A stretch of DNA of 27,363 nucleotides from Clostridia bacterium (GCA_016292635.1 JAEDIC010000023.1:1-27363), one strand, 5' to 3'. Numbered from the stretch's first letter, positions 7,996 through 14,726 are shown. Notes: generated by a model from the sequence alone, not told the origin. Program-made: numbers and translations.

Positions 7996-8415
7996 TCGCT
8001 CATCACCCCAGACTTATAAAAACTTACCGCTATTTATATGCGACCGAGCTCACTTTGCCGAAAGGCTTTCTGTATTTAAACGGATAGCGGCCCTTTAATT
8101 CATAATATTTTTGATAAAACTGTTCCGGCGAAACGGGCTTTGAATAATATCCCCGAACCGTCCGGCAACCGATAGAAACCGGATATCGGCATTGCTCCGC
8201 TGTTTCTACACCCTAAGAGACCGGCTCGATACGGAGTTTGTTCAGCGAATGAATGATATTCGGCAGAATGGCTTTGTTGCTGCTGCGCAAAGATTACTCC
8301 TCCCAGTCTGCAAAAACGGCAATAAGAGTTAAGGAATACTCGCATTGGAGGAACTCGCAAAATCTGATATACTGCGAAAAACGAAAAAGATCGCAAAATA
8401 TATCTTTACGCATAT

Positions 8416-8444
8416 AGTTTAATTACTTTGTTGAAGCATGTCAA
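8416..8444 (-). promoter_or_regulatory. SigA-type promoter for the surface operon
   Basis: On the minus strand a perfect TTGACA (8444-8439) is followed after 17 bases by TAAACT (8421-8416). It points at the gene starting at 7995. Confidence 0.55.
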
Positions 8445-8477
8445 TAAAATACAGCACAATTTGACATATTTTGCATA

Positions 8478-8483
8478 TATAAT
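8478..8483 (+). promoter_or_regulatory. Candidate -10 box of a divergent small transcript
   Basis: A perfect TATAAT in an AT-rich stretch, upstream of two small ORFs and a strong terminator on the same strand. No good -35 element is found at 16-18 bases (a TTGACA at 8461 is too close), so the promoter would need an activator. It is back to back with the surface operon promoter. Confidence 0.3.
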
Positions 8484-8595
8484 GGTAGCTTCATGTTACG
8501 GAGGATTTTTCATTCCTCTGTTGCGCGGGAAAATGCTGTTGCCGTGCCGAATAATAAGCCGTCAAATAGGCCGTCAGCTCTGAAAGGAAGAAGGC

Positions 8596-8703
8596 ATGGT
8601 GCGGCGGAAAGTAGAAATCAGTTATGAATCAGTAGGCCAAACTATGATAGGTTATATAAAAAAACCGTTCGCCTATACAAAACCAATAATAATCGATATG
8701 TAA
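8596..8703 (+). CDS. Candidate 35-residue peptide
   Basis: A short open frame from ATG at 8596 to TAA at 8703, with GGAAG 5 bases before the start. The product begins MVRRKVEISYES and ends in KKPFAYTKPIIIDM. No family is recognised. The end contains Y-x-x-P-x-I, which resembles recognition motifs in some leader peptides of ribosomally made modified peptides (lasso type), but no core region or modification enzymes are nearby. The TAA lies at the edge of the ribosome binding site of the next small ORF, which suggests coupled translation. It could also be a regulatory leader peptide or not translated at all. Confidence 0.4.
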   Translation: MVRRKVEISYESVGQTMIGYIKKPFAYTKPIIIDM

Positions 8704-8715
8704 GGTGGAGAAAAC

Positions 8716-8865
8716 ATGAGTAAATTTAGAGGTATTTATGAAATCATCAAAAGGTTAAAAGGGCTGGTTGAAGAGTGCTCCCAAAATGAGATGCAGGAAA
8801 AGCTTGTTGCCAATCAGGAAGGCTTCTTCAACAGGCCGGGCCGGATACCGGCCTTTTTATATTAA
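8716..8865 (+). CDS. Candidate 49-residue small protein
   Basis: ATG at 8716 follows AAGGTGGAG at ideal spacing, and the frame ends with TAA at 8863-8865. The first 20 or so residues (MSKFRGIYEIIKRLKGLVEE) form a plausible amphipathic helix. One Cys follows, and the C-terminus NRPGRIPAFLY is encoded by the terminator stem itself. No family is recognised. It starts 12 bases after the upstream 35-codon frame. Coding is supported by the binding site and codon pattern rather than by homology. Possible roles, all inferred, are a signalling peptide, a small membrane-active protein, or a regulator of the divergent surface operon. Confidence 0.5.
   Translation: MSKFRGIYEIIKRLKGLVEECSQNEMQEKLVANQEGFFNRPGRIPAFLY
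8839..8858 (+). terminator. Intrinsic terminator inside the end of the small ORF
   Basis: A perfect 6-bp GC stem (GGCCGG/CCGGCC) with a 3-base loop is followed by TTTTTAT on the plus strand. It overlaps the last codons of the 49-residue ORF. Confidence 0.85.
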
Positions 8866-8874
8866 TTATGTATG

Positions 8875-9441
8875 CTATTCCTGAACGAGGACTTCGGTTA
8901 GTGTTTCCAAAGGTATGCTGCTCATACCTCCGAAGCACTGCATCATGTGTCCGGTCAGAAGGGTGAAGAACAGCTCTGCCCTGTCGCCGAGTATTCGGGC
9001 GTTGCGTGACTGCATACGCAATGCGCCAAGCTCCAGCATAAGCCTCCATTGCTGACGCTGCTCCGCCATCATCTCCCTGATGGGGGTGTCTTCCGTGGCA
9101 CATTCGGCGCAGAGCACGGTATACAGCCTTGCGTTGTGCTCATCCTCCATAAAGCGGGCAAGCAGCCTGTTTATTGCGGGGCCAAGGGGCTCGTCCCTTG
9201 TGAGCTCGTCCAGCCAGGTGAGCAGTATGTCGCTTATATGGTCAAGGCAGCCCTGGGCAATGGTGACGATAAGCTCGTCCTTGGTGGGATAGTAATAATA
9301 AAGTGTGCCCTTGCTTAGCCTCGCCTCGGCGGCTATATCTCCAAGGCTGGTGCCGTGCACTCCCCGGCGAGTAAAAAGGGACCCGGCGGTGGAAAGTATA
9401 GCTTCCCTTACGCTTGTAAATTCTCCGTGCTTTCTCGCCAT
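8875..9441 (-). CDS. TetR/AcrR-family transcriptional regulator
   Basis: A 188-residue DNA-binding repressor type. The N-terminal helix-turn-helix domain (about 1-55) is typical: REAILSTAGSLFTRRGVHGTSLGDIAAEARLS, followed by KGTLYYYYPTKDEL. The rest is a helical ligand or dimer domain without recognisable specificity. The ATG at 9441 is chosen because GGAGGGCAGC precedes it and the TetR domain begins right after; the frame stays open upstream but that part is not family-like. A consensus promoter and a 22-bp palindrome lie just upstream, so autoregulation is likely. No transporter or enzyme gene is adjacent, so the target and ligand are unknown. Confidence 0.92.
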   Translation of the reverse strand: MARKHGEFTSVREAILSTAGSLFTRRGVHGTSLGDIAAEARLSKGTLYYYYPTKDELIVTIAQGCLDHISDILLTWLDELTRDEPLGPAINRLLARFMEDEHNARLYTVLCAECATEDTPIREMMAEQRQQWRLMLELGALRMQSRNARILGDRAELFFTLLTGHMMQCFGGMSSIPLETLTEVLVQE

Positions 9442-9467
9442 GCTGCCCTCCAAAGCTGATGGATGTA

Positions 9468-9489
9468 AATTCGGCCTTTTGCCCGAATT
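9468..9489. promoter_or_regulatory. Palindromic operator before the TetR gene
   Basis: Inverted repeat AATTCGG (9468-9474) and CCGAATT (9483-9489) around an 8-base centre. It covers roughly +4 to +25 of the predicted transcript, the usual size and position of a TetR autoregulatory operator. Confidence 0.6.
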
Positions 9490-9499
9490 CCCTGCTGGT

Positions 9500-9528
9500 A
9501 TTATACAATAGCCCGGCCCGCTCCACAA
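9500..9528 (-). promoter_or_regulatory. SigA-type promoter of the TetR gene
   Basis: TTGTGG (9528-9523), 17 bases, then a perfect TATAAT (9505-9500) on the minus strand. Confidence 0.65.
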
Positions 9529-9583
9529 GGGAAAAGCCGTGGGGAGGGATAAGGGAAAATGAGGAAAAGGCATAAAAAAACAA

Positions 9584-9604
9584 AAAAGACCCTGCGTAAG
9601 GGCC
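9584..9604 (-). terminator. Intrinsic terminator of rpmE
   Basis: A 6-bp stem with one G-T pair (9588-9593 with 9599-9604) is followed on the minus strand by TTTTTTG and further T-rich sequence, 25 bases after the rpmE stop. Confidence 0.8.
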
Positions 9605-9629
9605 TTCTTTGATAAAGCCTGTATGGGCT

Positions 9630-9830
9630 TTAGTTCATGCTGTAGCGCTTCTTGAAGCGATCCACGCGTCCGCCGGTGTCCACCAGCTTCTGACGGCCGG
9701 TGTAGAACGGATGGCACTTGGAGCAGATTTCGACCTTGAGCTCGCCCTTAATGGAACCGCTCTTGAAAGTCTCGCCGCAAGCGCAGCGAACGATGCTCTC
9801 ACCGTATGTGGGATGGATATCCTTCTTCAT
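9630..9830 (-). CDS. rpmE: 50S ribosomal protein L31
   Basis: Component of the large ribosomal subunit bridging to the small subunit. At 66 residues it is full length and begins MKKDIHPTYGESIVRCACG. The zinc-binding Cys pairs are present (CAC at about 16-18 and CSKC at about 36-39), so this is the zinc-containing form, followed by the conserved HPFYTGRQKLVDTGGRVDRFKKRY. GGAGGACAAA precedes the ATG. It lies downstream of rho in the same direction, an order conserved in many Firmicutes. It has its own promoter and an unusual dyad at 9915-9947. Confidence 0.98.
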   Translation of the reverse strand: MKKDIHPTYGESIVRCACGETFKSGSIKGELKVEICSKCHPFYTGRQKLVDTGGRVDRFKKRYSMN

Positions 9831-9855
9831 TTTGTCCTCCTTTTTTGCTGGGCGC

Positions 9856-9900
9856 AGGGCGATTAGCCGCCCTCCTGCTGCATACGGGCAAATATTGCCC
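9856..9900 (-). promoter_or_regulatory. Two hairpins in the rpmE 5' leader
   Basis: Between the predicted transcription start (about 9919) and the rpmE start are two perfect stems: AGGGCG/CGCCCT (9856-9861, 9868-9873) and GGGCAA/TTGCCC (9886-9891, 9895-9900). L31 leaders that bind their own product are known in several phyla. I cannot tell whether this one matches a known class. Confidence 0.4.
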
Positions 9901-9914
9901 CTGAGTACAAGACT

Positions 9915-9947
9915 CGAACGGAGTAATTATATCCTATACTCCGTTCG
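9915..9947. promoter_or_regulatory. 33-bp dyad overlapping the rpmE promoter
   Basis: Perfect 11-bp arms CGAACGGAGTA and TACTCCGTTCG are separated by 11 bases that include the -10 box. There is no T run, so an operator is more likely than a terminator, though in a rho read-through transcript it would fold into a hairpin. Confidence 0.6.
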
Positions 9948-9954
9948 TAATCAA
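9926..9954 (-). promoter_or_regulatory. SigA-type promoter of rpmE
   Basis: TTGATT (9954-9949), 17 bases, then a perfect TATAAT (9931-9926) on the minus strand. Confidence 0.65.
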
Positions 9955-9975
9955 GGCTTTTTTAAATATATTCGG

Positions 9976-11823
9976 CTATTTTATGAAGCTTTTGCCGGCG
10001 GTGAAGCCGTCCTTTTCGTACGCGTTGCTCCAGTTGCGAAGCTTGGCTACGAATTCTTCGTTTGTGTCGGTCTTCTCAAGCATGGCAATAAGCTGCTCGG
10101 TAACTTCGGTATTGCCGCTGCCAAGGAGCCTGCGCATATTGGATACCGCCTCCCGCTCTTCCGGGGTAAGCAGCAGCTCTTCCCGGCGGGTGCCGCTCTT
10201 GTAAATGTCGATGGCTGGGAATATACGCTTTTCGGAGAGCTTGCGGTCAAGGTGAATCTCCATGTTGCCGGTGCCCTTGAATTCCTCGTAAACTATGTCG
10301 TCCATGCGGCTGCCGGTCTCTATGAGGGCGGTGGCGATTATGGTAAGGCTGCCGCCGTTTTCGATGTTGCGGGCGGCGCCAAAGAACCGCTTGGGCTTAT
10401 GGAGAGCTCCGGGATCCATACCGCCGGAAAGGGTTTTGCCGGTGGCGGGAATGGTAACGTTATATGCGCGGGTAAGGCGGGTGATGGAGTCGATAAGCAC
10501 CACAACGTCCTTGCCCTGCTCAACAAGGCGCATTGCCCTTTCCTGAGCCATTTCCGCTACCCGGGTGTGGTGCTCCGGAAGTTCGTCAAATGTGGAATAA
10601 AGCACTTCGCCCTTTATACTGCGCTGCATATCCGTAACCTCTTCCGGGCGCTCGTCTATAAGCAATACTATAAGGGTAACGTCGGGATAGTTATTGGTTA
10701 TGCCGTTTGCAATATTCTTAAGTAAAGTGGTCTTGCCGCTCTTGGGTTGGCTTACGATAAGGCCGCGCTGGCCCTTGCCTATGGGAGCGATAAGGTCAAC
10801 CAGGCGGATAGCTAGGTTTTGATCCCGGCAGTCGCTGTCGCTTTCACATTCGAGGGTAAACCGTTCGTTGGGGTAGATGGGCACAAGTTCCTCAAAGGGC
10901 TTGCGCTTTATGGCTTCTTCCGGGTCAACGCCGTTTATTGCGGTAATGTACAGCAGGGCAAGGAAACGCTCTCCTTCCTTGCTGGGGCGGGTCTTGCCGG
11001 TTACAAGGTCGCCTGTGCGCAGGGAAAAGCGGCGTATCTGGGCGATGGAAACATATATATCGTGGTTTCCGGGCAGATAATTTTCGCTGCGGAGGAAACC
11101 GTAGCCATCGGGCAGAACTTCCAGCACACCTTCGCAGTCGCCGCATTCGCCCCCTTCAAGGAGACCGGGTACGGCGGGATTGCTGGTGCCGTATTCTTTG
11201 TTGTAGTAGCCTTCGGCCCTGTCGGGACGGCGATATGCTTCATCGCTTTGCTGATCGTAGGGCTGATAGCTCTGCTGGGCATAGTCCTTGTTGTAGGATT
11301 GATAGCCCTGTTGGTAATTCTGCTGATATCCCTGCTGGGAATAATCACGGTTGTAGGCCTGATAGCCCTGCTGGTAGCCCTGCTGGGAATAGTCCCGGGC
11401 GTGGTTGTTTTGATAGCGGTTCTGGGCATAGCCGTACTGGCGTTGCTGATACCCCTGCTGCTGATAGGGCTTGCGGTAGTTGCCGGGCTGATAGCCCATG
11501 GGACGGTTCTGCGCCTGATAGGAGGGCACATATTGGTTCCTGGGCTGGGCCATGGTTTCCTGTGCGGCTTCGGTGACTATACCGTCGGCAACCGGTTCCG
11601 CGGGAGCGGACATGGCGGATATTTCGGGCTCCGGGGAAACTTTTGCCGCGGGGGCTTCTGCCGTAAAGACATCTTTTGCGGCAGCGCCAGGGGCGGCGCC
11701 TCCGTTCATGATAATATCCACAAGCTCATTCTTGCGGTATTTGGTAAGGGACTTTACGCCCTGAAGTTTGGCGATCTCCCTGAGGTCATTCAGACTTTTT
11801 TCCTGAAGCATTTCTCTTGTCAC
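9976..11823 (-). CDS. rho: Transcription termination factor Rho with prion-like insertion
   Basis: Hexameric RNA helicase that ends transcription. The N-terminal Rho-N domain (about 3-40, MLQEKSLNDLREIAKLQG) is followed by an Ala/Pro/Glu-rich linker and a segment of over 100 residues (about 95-212) made mostly of Gln, Tyr, Asn and Gly, with repeated YSQQGYQQ-like units. The cold-shock RNA-binding domain (about 222-300, GVLEVLPDGYGFLR) follows. The motor domain has Walker A QPKSGKTT at about 359-366 and Walker B VVVLIDS at about 440-446. At 615 residues it is far longer than the usual 420 or so. The GTG start has AAAGGAG 11 bases upstream. An in-frame ATG 12 bases later lacks a well-placed site. 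Confidence 0.97.
   Translation of the reverse strand: MTREMLQEKSLNDLREIAKLQGVKSLTKYRKNELVDIIMNGGAAPGAAAKDVFTAEAPAAKVSPEPEISAMSAPAEPVADGIVTEAAQETMAQPRNQYVPSYQAQNRPMGYQPGNYRKPYQQQGYQQRQYGYAQNRYQNNHARDYSQQGYQQGYQAYNRDYSQQGYQQNYQQGYQSYNKDYAQQSYQPYDQQSDEAYRRPDRAEGYYNKEYGTSNPAVPGLLEGGECGDCEGVLEVLPDGYGFLRSENYLPGNHDIYVSIAQIRRFSLRTGDLVTGKTRPSKEGERFLALLYITAINGVDPEEAIKRKPFEELVPIYPNERFTLECESDSDCRDQNLAIRLVDLIAPIGKGQRGLIVSQPKSGKTTLLKNIANGITNNYPDVTLIVLLIDERPEEVTDMQRSIKGEVLYSTFDELPEHHTRVAEMAQERAMRLVEQGKDVVVLIDSITRLTRAYNVTIPATGKTLSGGMDPGALHKPKRFFGAARNIENGGSLTIIATALIETGSRMDDIVYEEFKGTGNMEIHLDRKLSEKRIFPAIDIYKSGTRREELLLTPEEREAVSNMRRLLGSGNTEVTEQLIAMLEKTDTNEEFVAKLRNWSNAYEKDGFTAGKSFIK
11188..11541 (-). repeat. Repetitive Gln/Tyr/Asn-rich coding segment in rho
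   Basis: Degenerate short repeats encode units such as QQGYQQGYQAYNRDY and QQGYQQNYQQGYQSYNKDY. The bias is strong enough to leave a long open frame on the opposite strand, which is a shadow. Confidence 0.85.
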
Positions 11824-12066
11824 AGGTCAAAGAACTCCTTTCGATGGGTCTTGTATTATAAATTTAAAATTTATCGCATTGGATTTACATTACCATAAGT
11901 GTACAAAGGCACATGAACATAGTATGCCCAGGGACTGGCAAAACAAAACAGAATAATAATTATGTTTTTGTTGGTTTGGGTGATATCAGCAGGTCTTGAT
12001 AGAGAAAAGAGCCCATGGAGTGGCTTTGGTCTATACAAAATCGAGAAACCATAATTATTTATACTA

Positions 12067-12095
12067 ATAGTATCCTCAAAGATACCTGCTGTCAA
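12067..12095 (-). promoter_or_regulatory. SigA-type promoter of rho
   Basis: A perfect TTGACA (12095-12090), 17 bases, then TACTAT (12072-12067) on the minus strand. Confidence 0.75.
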
Positions 12096-12142
12096 GGGAG
12101 AAAAAAGTAGAATTACGCAATACTTCACAAATGGCTATTCCA

Positions 12143-12172
12143 GTAATTTTCAATGGTTATACGGCATAAAAT
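12143..12172 (+). promoter_or_regulatory. Possible SigE-like sporulation promoter of yabP
   Basis: CATAAAAT (12165-12172) resembles the SigE -10 element CATACAAT, with an AT-rich GTAATTT 15 bases upstream. yabP is a SigE-regulon gene in Bacillus. The match is partial. Confidence 0.3.
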
Positions 12173-12207
12173 TCTACGAAAGACAGGCAAAAGGAAGGTG
12201 TGTATAA

Positions 12208-12495
12208 ATGCAGGATCAAAGGTTGCTGGAGGGTGGACGCATACGCAGCCACTCGGTGCATATGGATGACAGGCGGCTTATGAGCGTATCCGGCGTTAAG
12301 GATGTGGACAGCTTTAACGAGCAGTTTGTTCAGCTGCTTACAGAGGCGGGGGAGCTTCGCATAGAGGGGGCGGATCTGCATATAACAAAGCTTAATCTGG
12401 ATGAGGGACAGGTGATGCTGGAGGGAGAGATAACTGCCCTTGAATATTCCGATGGGGAAGAGCGCGGCTCATTCTTTGGGCGGATGTTCAGATGA
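12208..12495 (+). CDS. yabP: Sporulation protein YabP
   Basis: Spore-coat/cortex-stage protein known to be needed for sporulation in Bacillus; its molecular role is unclear. At 95 residues it matches the YabP/YqfC family: RSHSVHMDDRRLMSVSGVKDVDSFNEQFV, then a second half with LRIEGADLHITKLNLDEGQVMLEGEI and a short basic end. AAGGAAGG precedes the ATG. It overlaps yabQ by 4 bases (ATGA), so the two are translationally coupled. This is the clearest sign that the organism forms endospores. Confidence 0.93.
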   Translation: MQDQRLLEGGRIRSHSVHMDDRRLMSVSGVKDVDSFNEQFVQLLTEAGELRIEGADLHITKLNLDEGQVMLEGEITALEYSDGEERGSFFGRMFR

Positions 12496-12827
12496 TACCA
12501 TTTGAACCGGGACATCTTGGGGAGGTAGCGTCGGCCGCCGCCGCGCTTTATTGCGGCATACTCATAGGGGCGCTTTACGATATATTCAGGCTGATACGGC
12601 TTCCTTTTCATAATCCCTGGATAACAGGGATTATCGACCTTGTGTATTATGCCGCCGCAGCCTGCCTTGCAGCCGCCGCAATGCTGTATATAAACTGCGG
12701 CACATTCAGGCTGTACATATACCTTGTTATGGGGGCGGGCATATTTCTTTACCGGCGTTTTCCCGGCAGGCTGGTAGCCGCGGGCACGGAAAAATTTACA
12801 AAAAAACAGTTGCGCCGCAAAGTATGA
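12492..12827 (+). CDS. yabQ: Sporulation membrane protein YabQ
   Basis: Integral membrane protein of the forespore or mother-cell membrane, required for cortex formation in Bacillus. At 111 residues it has three hydrophobic segments (about 14-34, 45-66, 73-88), the family-typical ALYCGILIGALYDIFRLIR near the start, and a basic tail ending KKQLRRKV. Its ATG overlaps the yabP stop. The ftsB-like gene begins 42 bases later, preserving the yabP-yabQ-divIC order of spore formers. It is shorter than the Bacillus protein, which has an extended C-terminus. Confidence 0.9.
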   Translation: MIPFEPGHLGEVASAAAALYCGILIGALYDIFRLIRLPFHNPWITGIIDLVYYAAAACLAAAAMLYINCGTFRLYIYLVMGAGIFLYRRFPGRLVAAGTEKFTKKQLRRKV

Positions 12828-12833
12828 TGGATT

Positions 12834-12848
12834 ACGATATAATCGTAT
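12834..12848. repeat. Short perfect palindrome before the ftsB-like gene
   Basis: TACGAT and ATCGTA flank ATA, and the core contains TATAAT. It may be a promoter -10 box within a small dyad; no -35 element is convincing. Confidence 0.3.
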
Positions 12849-12869
12849 ATATACACACAGGAGCGGCCA

Positions 12870-13157
12870 ATGGCTAATAAGAACCGTAAAAAGAATAAAC
12901 GACGCAGGACGGCCGCTATGATAGGCGTCCTTGCTGTGGTGCTCGTAGCGGTGGTACTGTACTCTCAGGAAATGAAGCTGCGTGCCATATACTCCGAGCA
13001 GCAGAAGCTTCAGGAAGTCATCGCCGGGCAGGAAGAAGAAATGGACAGGCTGGAGTACATGATAGAATACACCGGAAGCGAATCCTACCTTATCCAGTAC
13101 GCCCGGGAAAAGCTGGGCTATATTCGCTCGGACGAAATAAAGTTTGATGTGGAATGA
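12870..13157 (+). CDS. Septum formation initiator protein (FtsB/DivIC family)
   Basis: Bitopic membrane protein of the cell-division complex. The 95 residues contain a very basic N-terminus (KNRKKNKRRR), one membrane segment (about 16-31) and a heptad-patterned coiled coil (about 38-70, with EQQKLQEVIAGQEEEMDRLEYMIEY). The conserved extracytoplasmic YLIQYAREKLGYIRSDEIKFDV follows. The last part is diagnostic for the family. AGGAGCGGCCA precedes the ATG. Position after yabP-yabQ equals that of divIC in Bacillus. Confidence 0.93.
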   Translation: MANKNRKKNKRRRTAAMIGVLAVVLVAVVLYSQEMKLRAIYSEQQKLQEVIAGQEEEMDRLEYMIEYTGSESYLIQYAREKLGYIRSDEIKFDVE

Positions 13158-13172
13158 TATTAGCATATTGAG

Positions 13173-13207
13173 GCCGCCGGAAATACCTTCGGGCGGCATT
13201 TATTTTT
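13173..13207 (+). terminator. Intrinsic terminator after the ftsB-like gene
   Basis: Stem GCCGCC/GGCGGC (13173-13178, 13192-13197) is followed by ATTTATTTTTAG. Confidence 0.75.
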
Positions 13208-13219
13208 AGGAGGATAGCC

Positions 13220-13840
13220 ATGGAAAACAATGCAAAGTGGCTGGAGTGGGCGGTGGAGCTCCAGAGTCTGGCCCAGGCGGGACTTTATTACGGCAAGGAC
13301 GTATTTGATATACAGCGATTTGAGCGGGTGCGTGAGATAGCGGCGGAAATGATAAAAACAGGTTCGGAGCTGCCAATGGAAAAGGTAAAGGATCTTTTCT
13401 GCTGCGAAAGCGGTTATCAGACCCCCAAGCTTGACTGTCGGGGCGCTGTGTTCAGCCATGATAAAATACTGCTGGTTCAGGAAAGCAACGGCCTATGGGC
13501 GCTGCCCGGAGGATGGGTGGATGTGTATTCCTCCATAAAAGAGGGTGTGGAAAAGGAAGTGAAGGAGGAGGCGGGCCTCACAGTTGAAGCGGAAACCGTC
13601 ATCGCCATACAGGACAGAAAAAAGCACAACAACCCGCCCTATGCATACGGCATAACCAAGGTGTTCCTGCTATGCAGGACCTTTGGGGGCGAGTTTGTGA
13701 CGAACGAGGAAACGTTGGCGTCGGGATACTTTGCCATGGATGAGCTGCCGCCCCTGTCTGATGACAAGACCACCAAAGAGCAGATAAAGCTGTGCTTTGA
13801 CGCGAACGGGGCGAAGGAATGGAAGACGGTATTTGATTAA
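13220..13840 (+). CDS. NUDIX hydrolase with N-terminal helical domain (YjhB-like)
   Basis: Hydrolyses nucleoside-diphosphate-linked substrates, perhaps ADP-ribose. The 206 residues have an N-terminal helical domain (about 5-65: WLEWAVELQSLAQAGLYYGKDVFDIQRFERVREIA), known in this NUDIX subgroup, then the catalytic domain from about 70. The NUDIX box, GGWVDVYSSIKEGVEKEVKE then EAGL, departs from the consensus: Ser replaces the first Glu and Lys replaces Arg. The metal-binding KEVKEE core is intact, so activity is likely. AGGAGGATAGCC precedes the ATG. It follows a terminator, so it is probably transcribed separately. Substrate unknown. Confidence 0.92.
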   Translation: MENNAKWLEWAVELQSLAQAGLYYGKDVFDIQRFERVREIAAEMIKTGSELPMEKVKDLFCCESGYQTPKLDCRGAVFSHDKILLVQESNGLWALPGGWVDVYSSIKEGVEKEVKEEAGLTVEAETVIAIQDRKKHNNPPYAYGITKVFLLCRTFGGEFVTNEETLASGYFAMDELPPLSDDKTTKEQIKLCFDANGAKEWKTVFD

Positions 13841-13890
13841 ACGGTATAAAAACAAAATATACCTCTGAACGGCGGGGCTTGTTGTATGGC

Positions 13891-14682
13891 TTACAGCAGC
13901 CCAAATGCCAGTATCGCCTCCAGCGCTCCGCCGCCTATTGCCCGGGCCTTATCGGACACGGTGAAGCAGTGCTCTTTTTCACAGCGGGGGTCAACATCGG
14001 CGCATTTCATGCCTTTGGGGGTACGGAACCCCTCGGGCAGAAGCCCCCGCAGTGTTCCGGGTATGGCTGCTATCACGTTTTCACCGCCAACAGTGGCCAC
14101 GGTTTCTCCGGCGGTAACGGCGTCGCCTATCTGCTTTACGCAGTGAAAAATGCCTGCGGCGGGGGCGTGCATTACCCTTTCTGCGCCGCAACCCGCTATC
14201 ATGCCGGGAATGCCCGTATTGGGTATGGGACTTTGGCCCTGTTCGTAGTATACACGGCCCAGGTGGTGTCCCCGCTTTGTTTCTATAGCGGCGTGGCAGT
14301 CAATGCCTACGGTAAAGCCGGGGCCCACGCCCAGCACCAGCTTTGCGTCATTTATGGAGGTACCCGTGTTGCGCTTGGCGATTATGGCGTCTATCACCAC
14401 GTCGGGAGCGAGTTTGAGTGCTTCTTTGCCTGATGGGTCTATAAGCACGGGGATGTTCCCTTCGCTGAGTATGCGTTGCGCCTGCCGGGCGTTTTCGGCC
14501 CTTACGGCGGTCATGCCTTCCACCGCGGCTTTGCCGTGGTATATGGCCTCGGAAAAGGCGGCGGTACGGCGTATGGCGGATGGAGCGGATATATCCGTCA
14601 TGGCTACCTGAATGCGGGCGAGGCGCAGCCGTTGGGCGATGCCTGTCGCCAGGTCCCCGGCCCCTTTTATTACTGCAAGCAT
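13891..14682 (-). CDS. yqeB: YqeB-family accessory protein of selenium-dependent molybdenum hydroxylases
   Basis: The 263-residue product matches the EF2563/YqeB family, which co-occurs with selenium-dependent molybdenum hydroxylases and is thought to assist their maturation. Seen here: a Rossmann-like start (MLAVIKGAGDLATGIAQRL), DAIIAKRNTG at about 98-107, GVGPGFTVGIDCHAAIET at about 118-135, and a C-terminal biotinyl/lipoyl-like region with GDAVTAGETVATVGGENV. CAGGAGTAAAT precedes the ATG. It is transcribed alone from a good promoter at 14727-14755. No hydroxylase, molybdopterin or selenium gene is in the window, so the partner is elsewhere or lost. Confidence 0.88.
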   Translation of the reverse strand: MLAVIKGAGDLATGIAQRLRLARIQVAMTDISAPSAIRRTAAFSEAIYHGKAAVEGMTAVRAENARQAQRILSEGNIPVLIDPSGKEALKLAPDVVIDAIIAKRNTGTSINDAKLVLGVGPGFTVGIDCHAAIETKRGHHLGRVYYEQGQSPIPNTGIPGMIAGCGAERVMHAPAAGIFHCVKQIGDAVTAGETVATVGGENVIAAIPGTLRGLLPEGFRTPKGMKCADVDPRCEKEHCFTVSDKARAIGGGALEAILAFGLL

Positions 14683-14726
14683 ATTTACTCCTGAATAATA
14701 AATGATAGTAAATGTTATTATGTGAG

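Larger units (their letters stand above)
7996..8595. other. Leader of the surface operon and divergent regulatory region (no confident gene)
   Basis: About 600 bases separate the surface operon from the small plus-strand ORFs. If the promoter at 8416-8444 is used, the minus-strand leader is about 410 nt long. It contains a 6-bp stem (CCGATA/TATCGG, about 8169-8189). It also holds a very short frame (8290-8213, 25 codons) with GGAGGAG before a TTG, which I regard as unproven. No known riboswitch class was recognised. Confidence 0.5.
11824..12207. other. Divergent intergenic region between rho and yabP (no gene)
   Basis: Holds the rho promoter (12067-12095) and a rho leader of about 235 nt that is AT-rich and without a clear coding frame. 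Long rho leaders are often used for autogenous control. The yabP promoter region lies at the right end. Short minus-strand frames here cross the promoter and have no ribosome binding site. Confidence 0.6.

Noticed and set aside
8100..8396. 98-codon minus-strand frame in the surface operon leader
   Set aside because: Starts with TTG, lacks a ribosome binding site and shows no protein-like composition.
8461..8466. TTGACA on the plus strand near the small ORFs
   Set aside because: Only 11 bases separate it from TATAAT, too short for a SigA promoter; at 17 bases there is no -10 element.
10819..11898. Long plus-strand open frame of 359 codons opposite rho
   Set aside because: It is the antisense of the Gln/Tyr-rich rho repeats, gives a low-complexity Leu/Ile/Gly product and has no ribosome binding site.
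12330..13199. 289-codon minus-strand frame
   Set aside because: Lies fully opposite yabP, yabQ and the ftsB-like gene, all of which are recognisable families.
13841..13890. GGTATA/TATACC inverted repeat between the NUDIX and yqeB genes
   Set aside because: AT-rich 6-bp stem without a T run; not convincing as a terminator.
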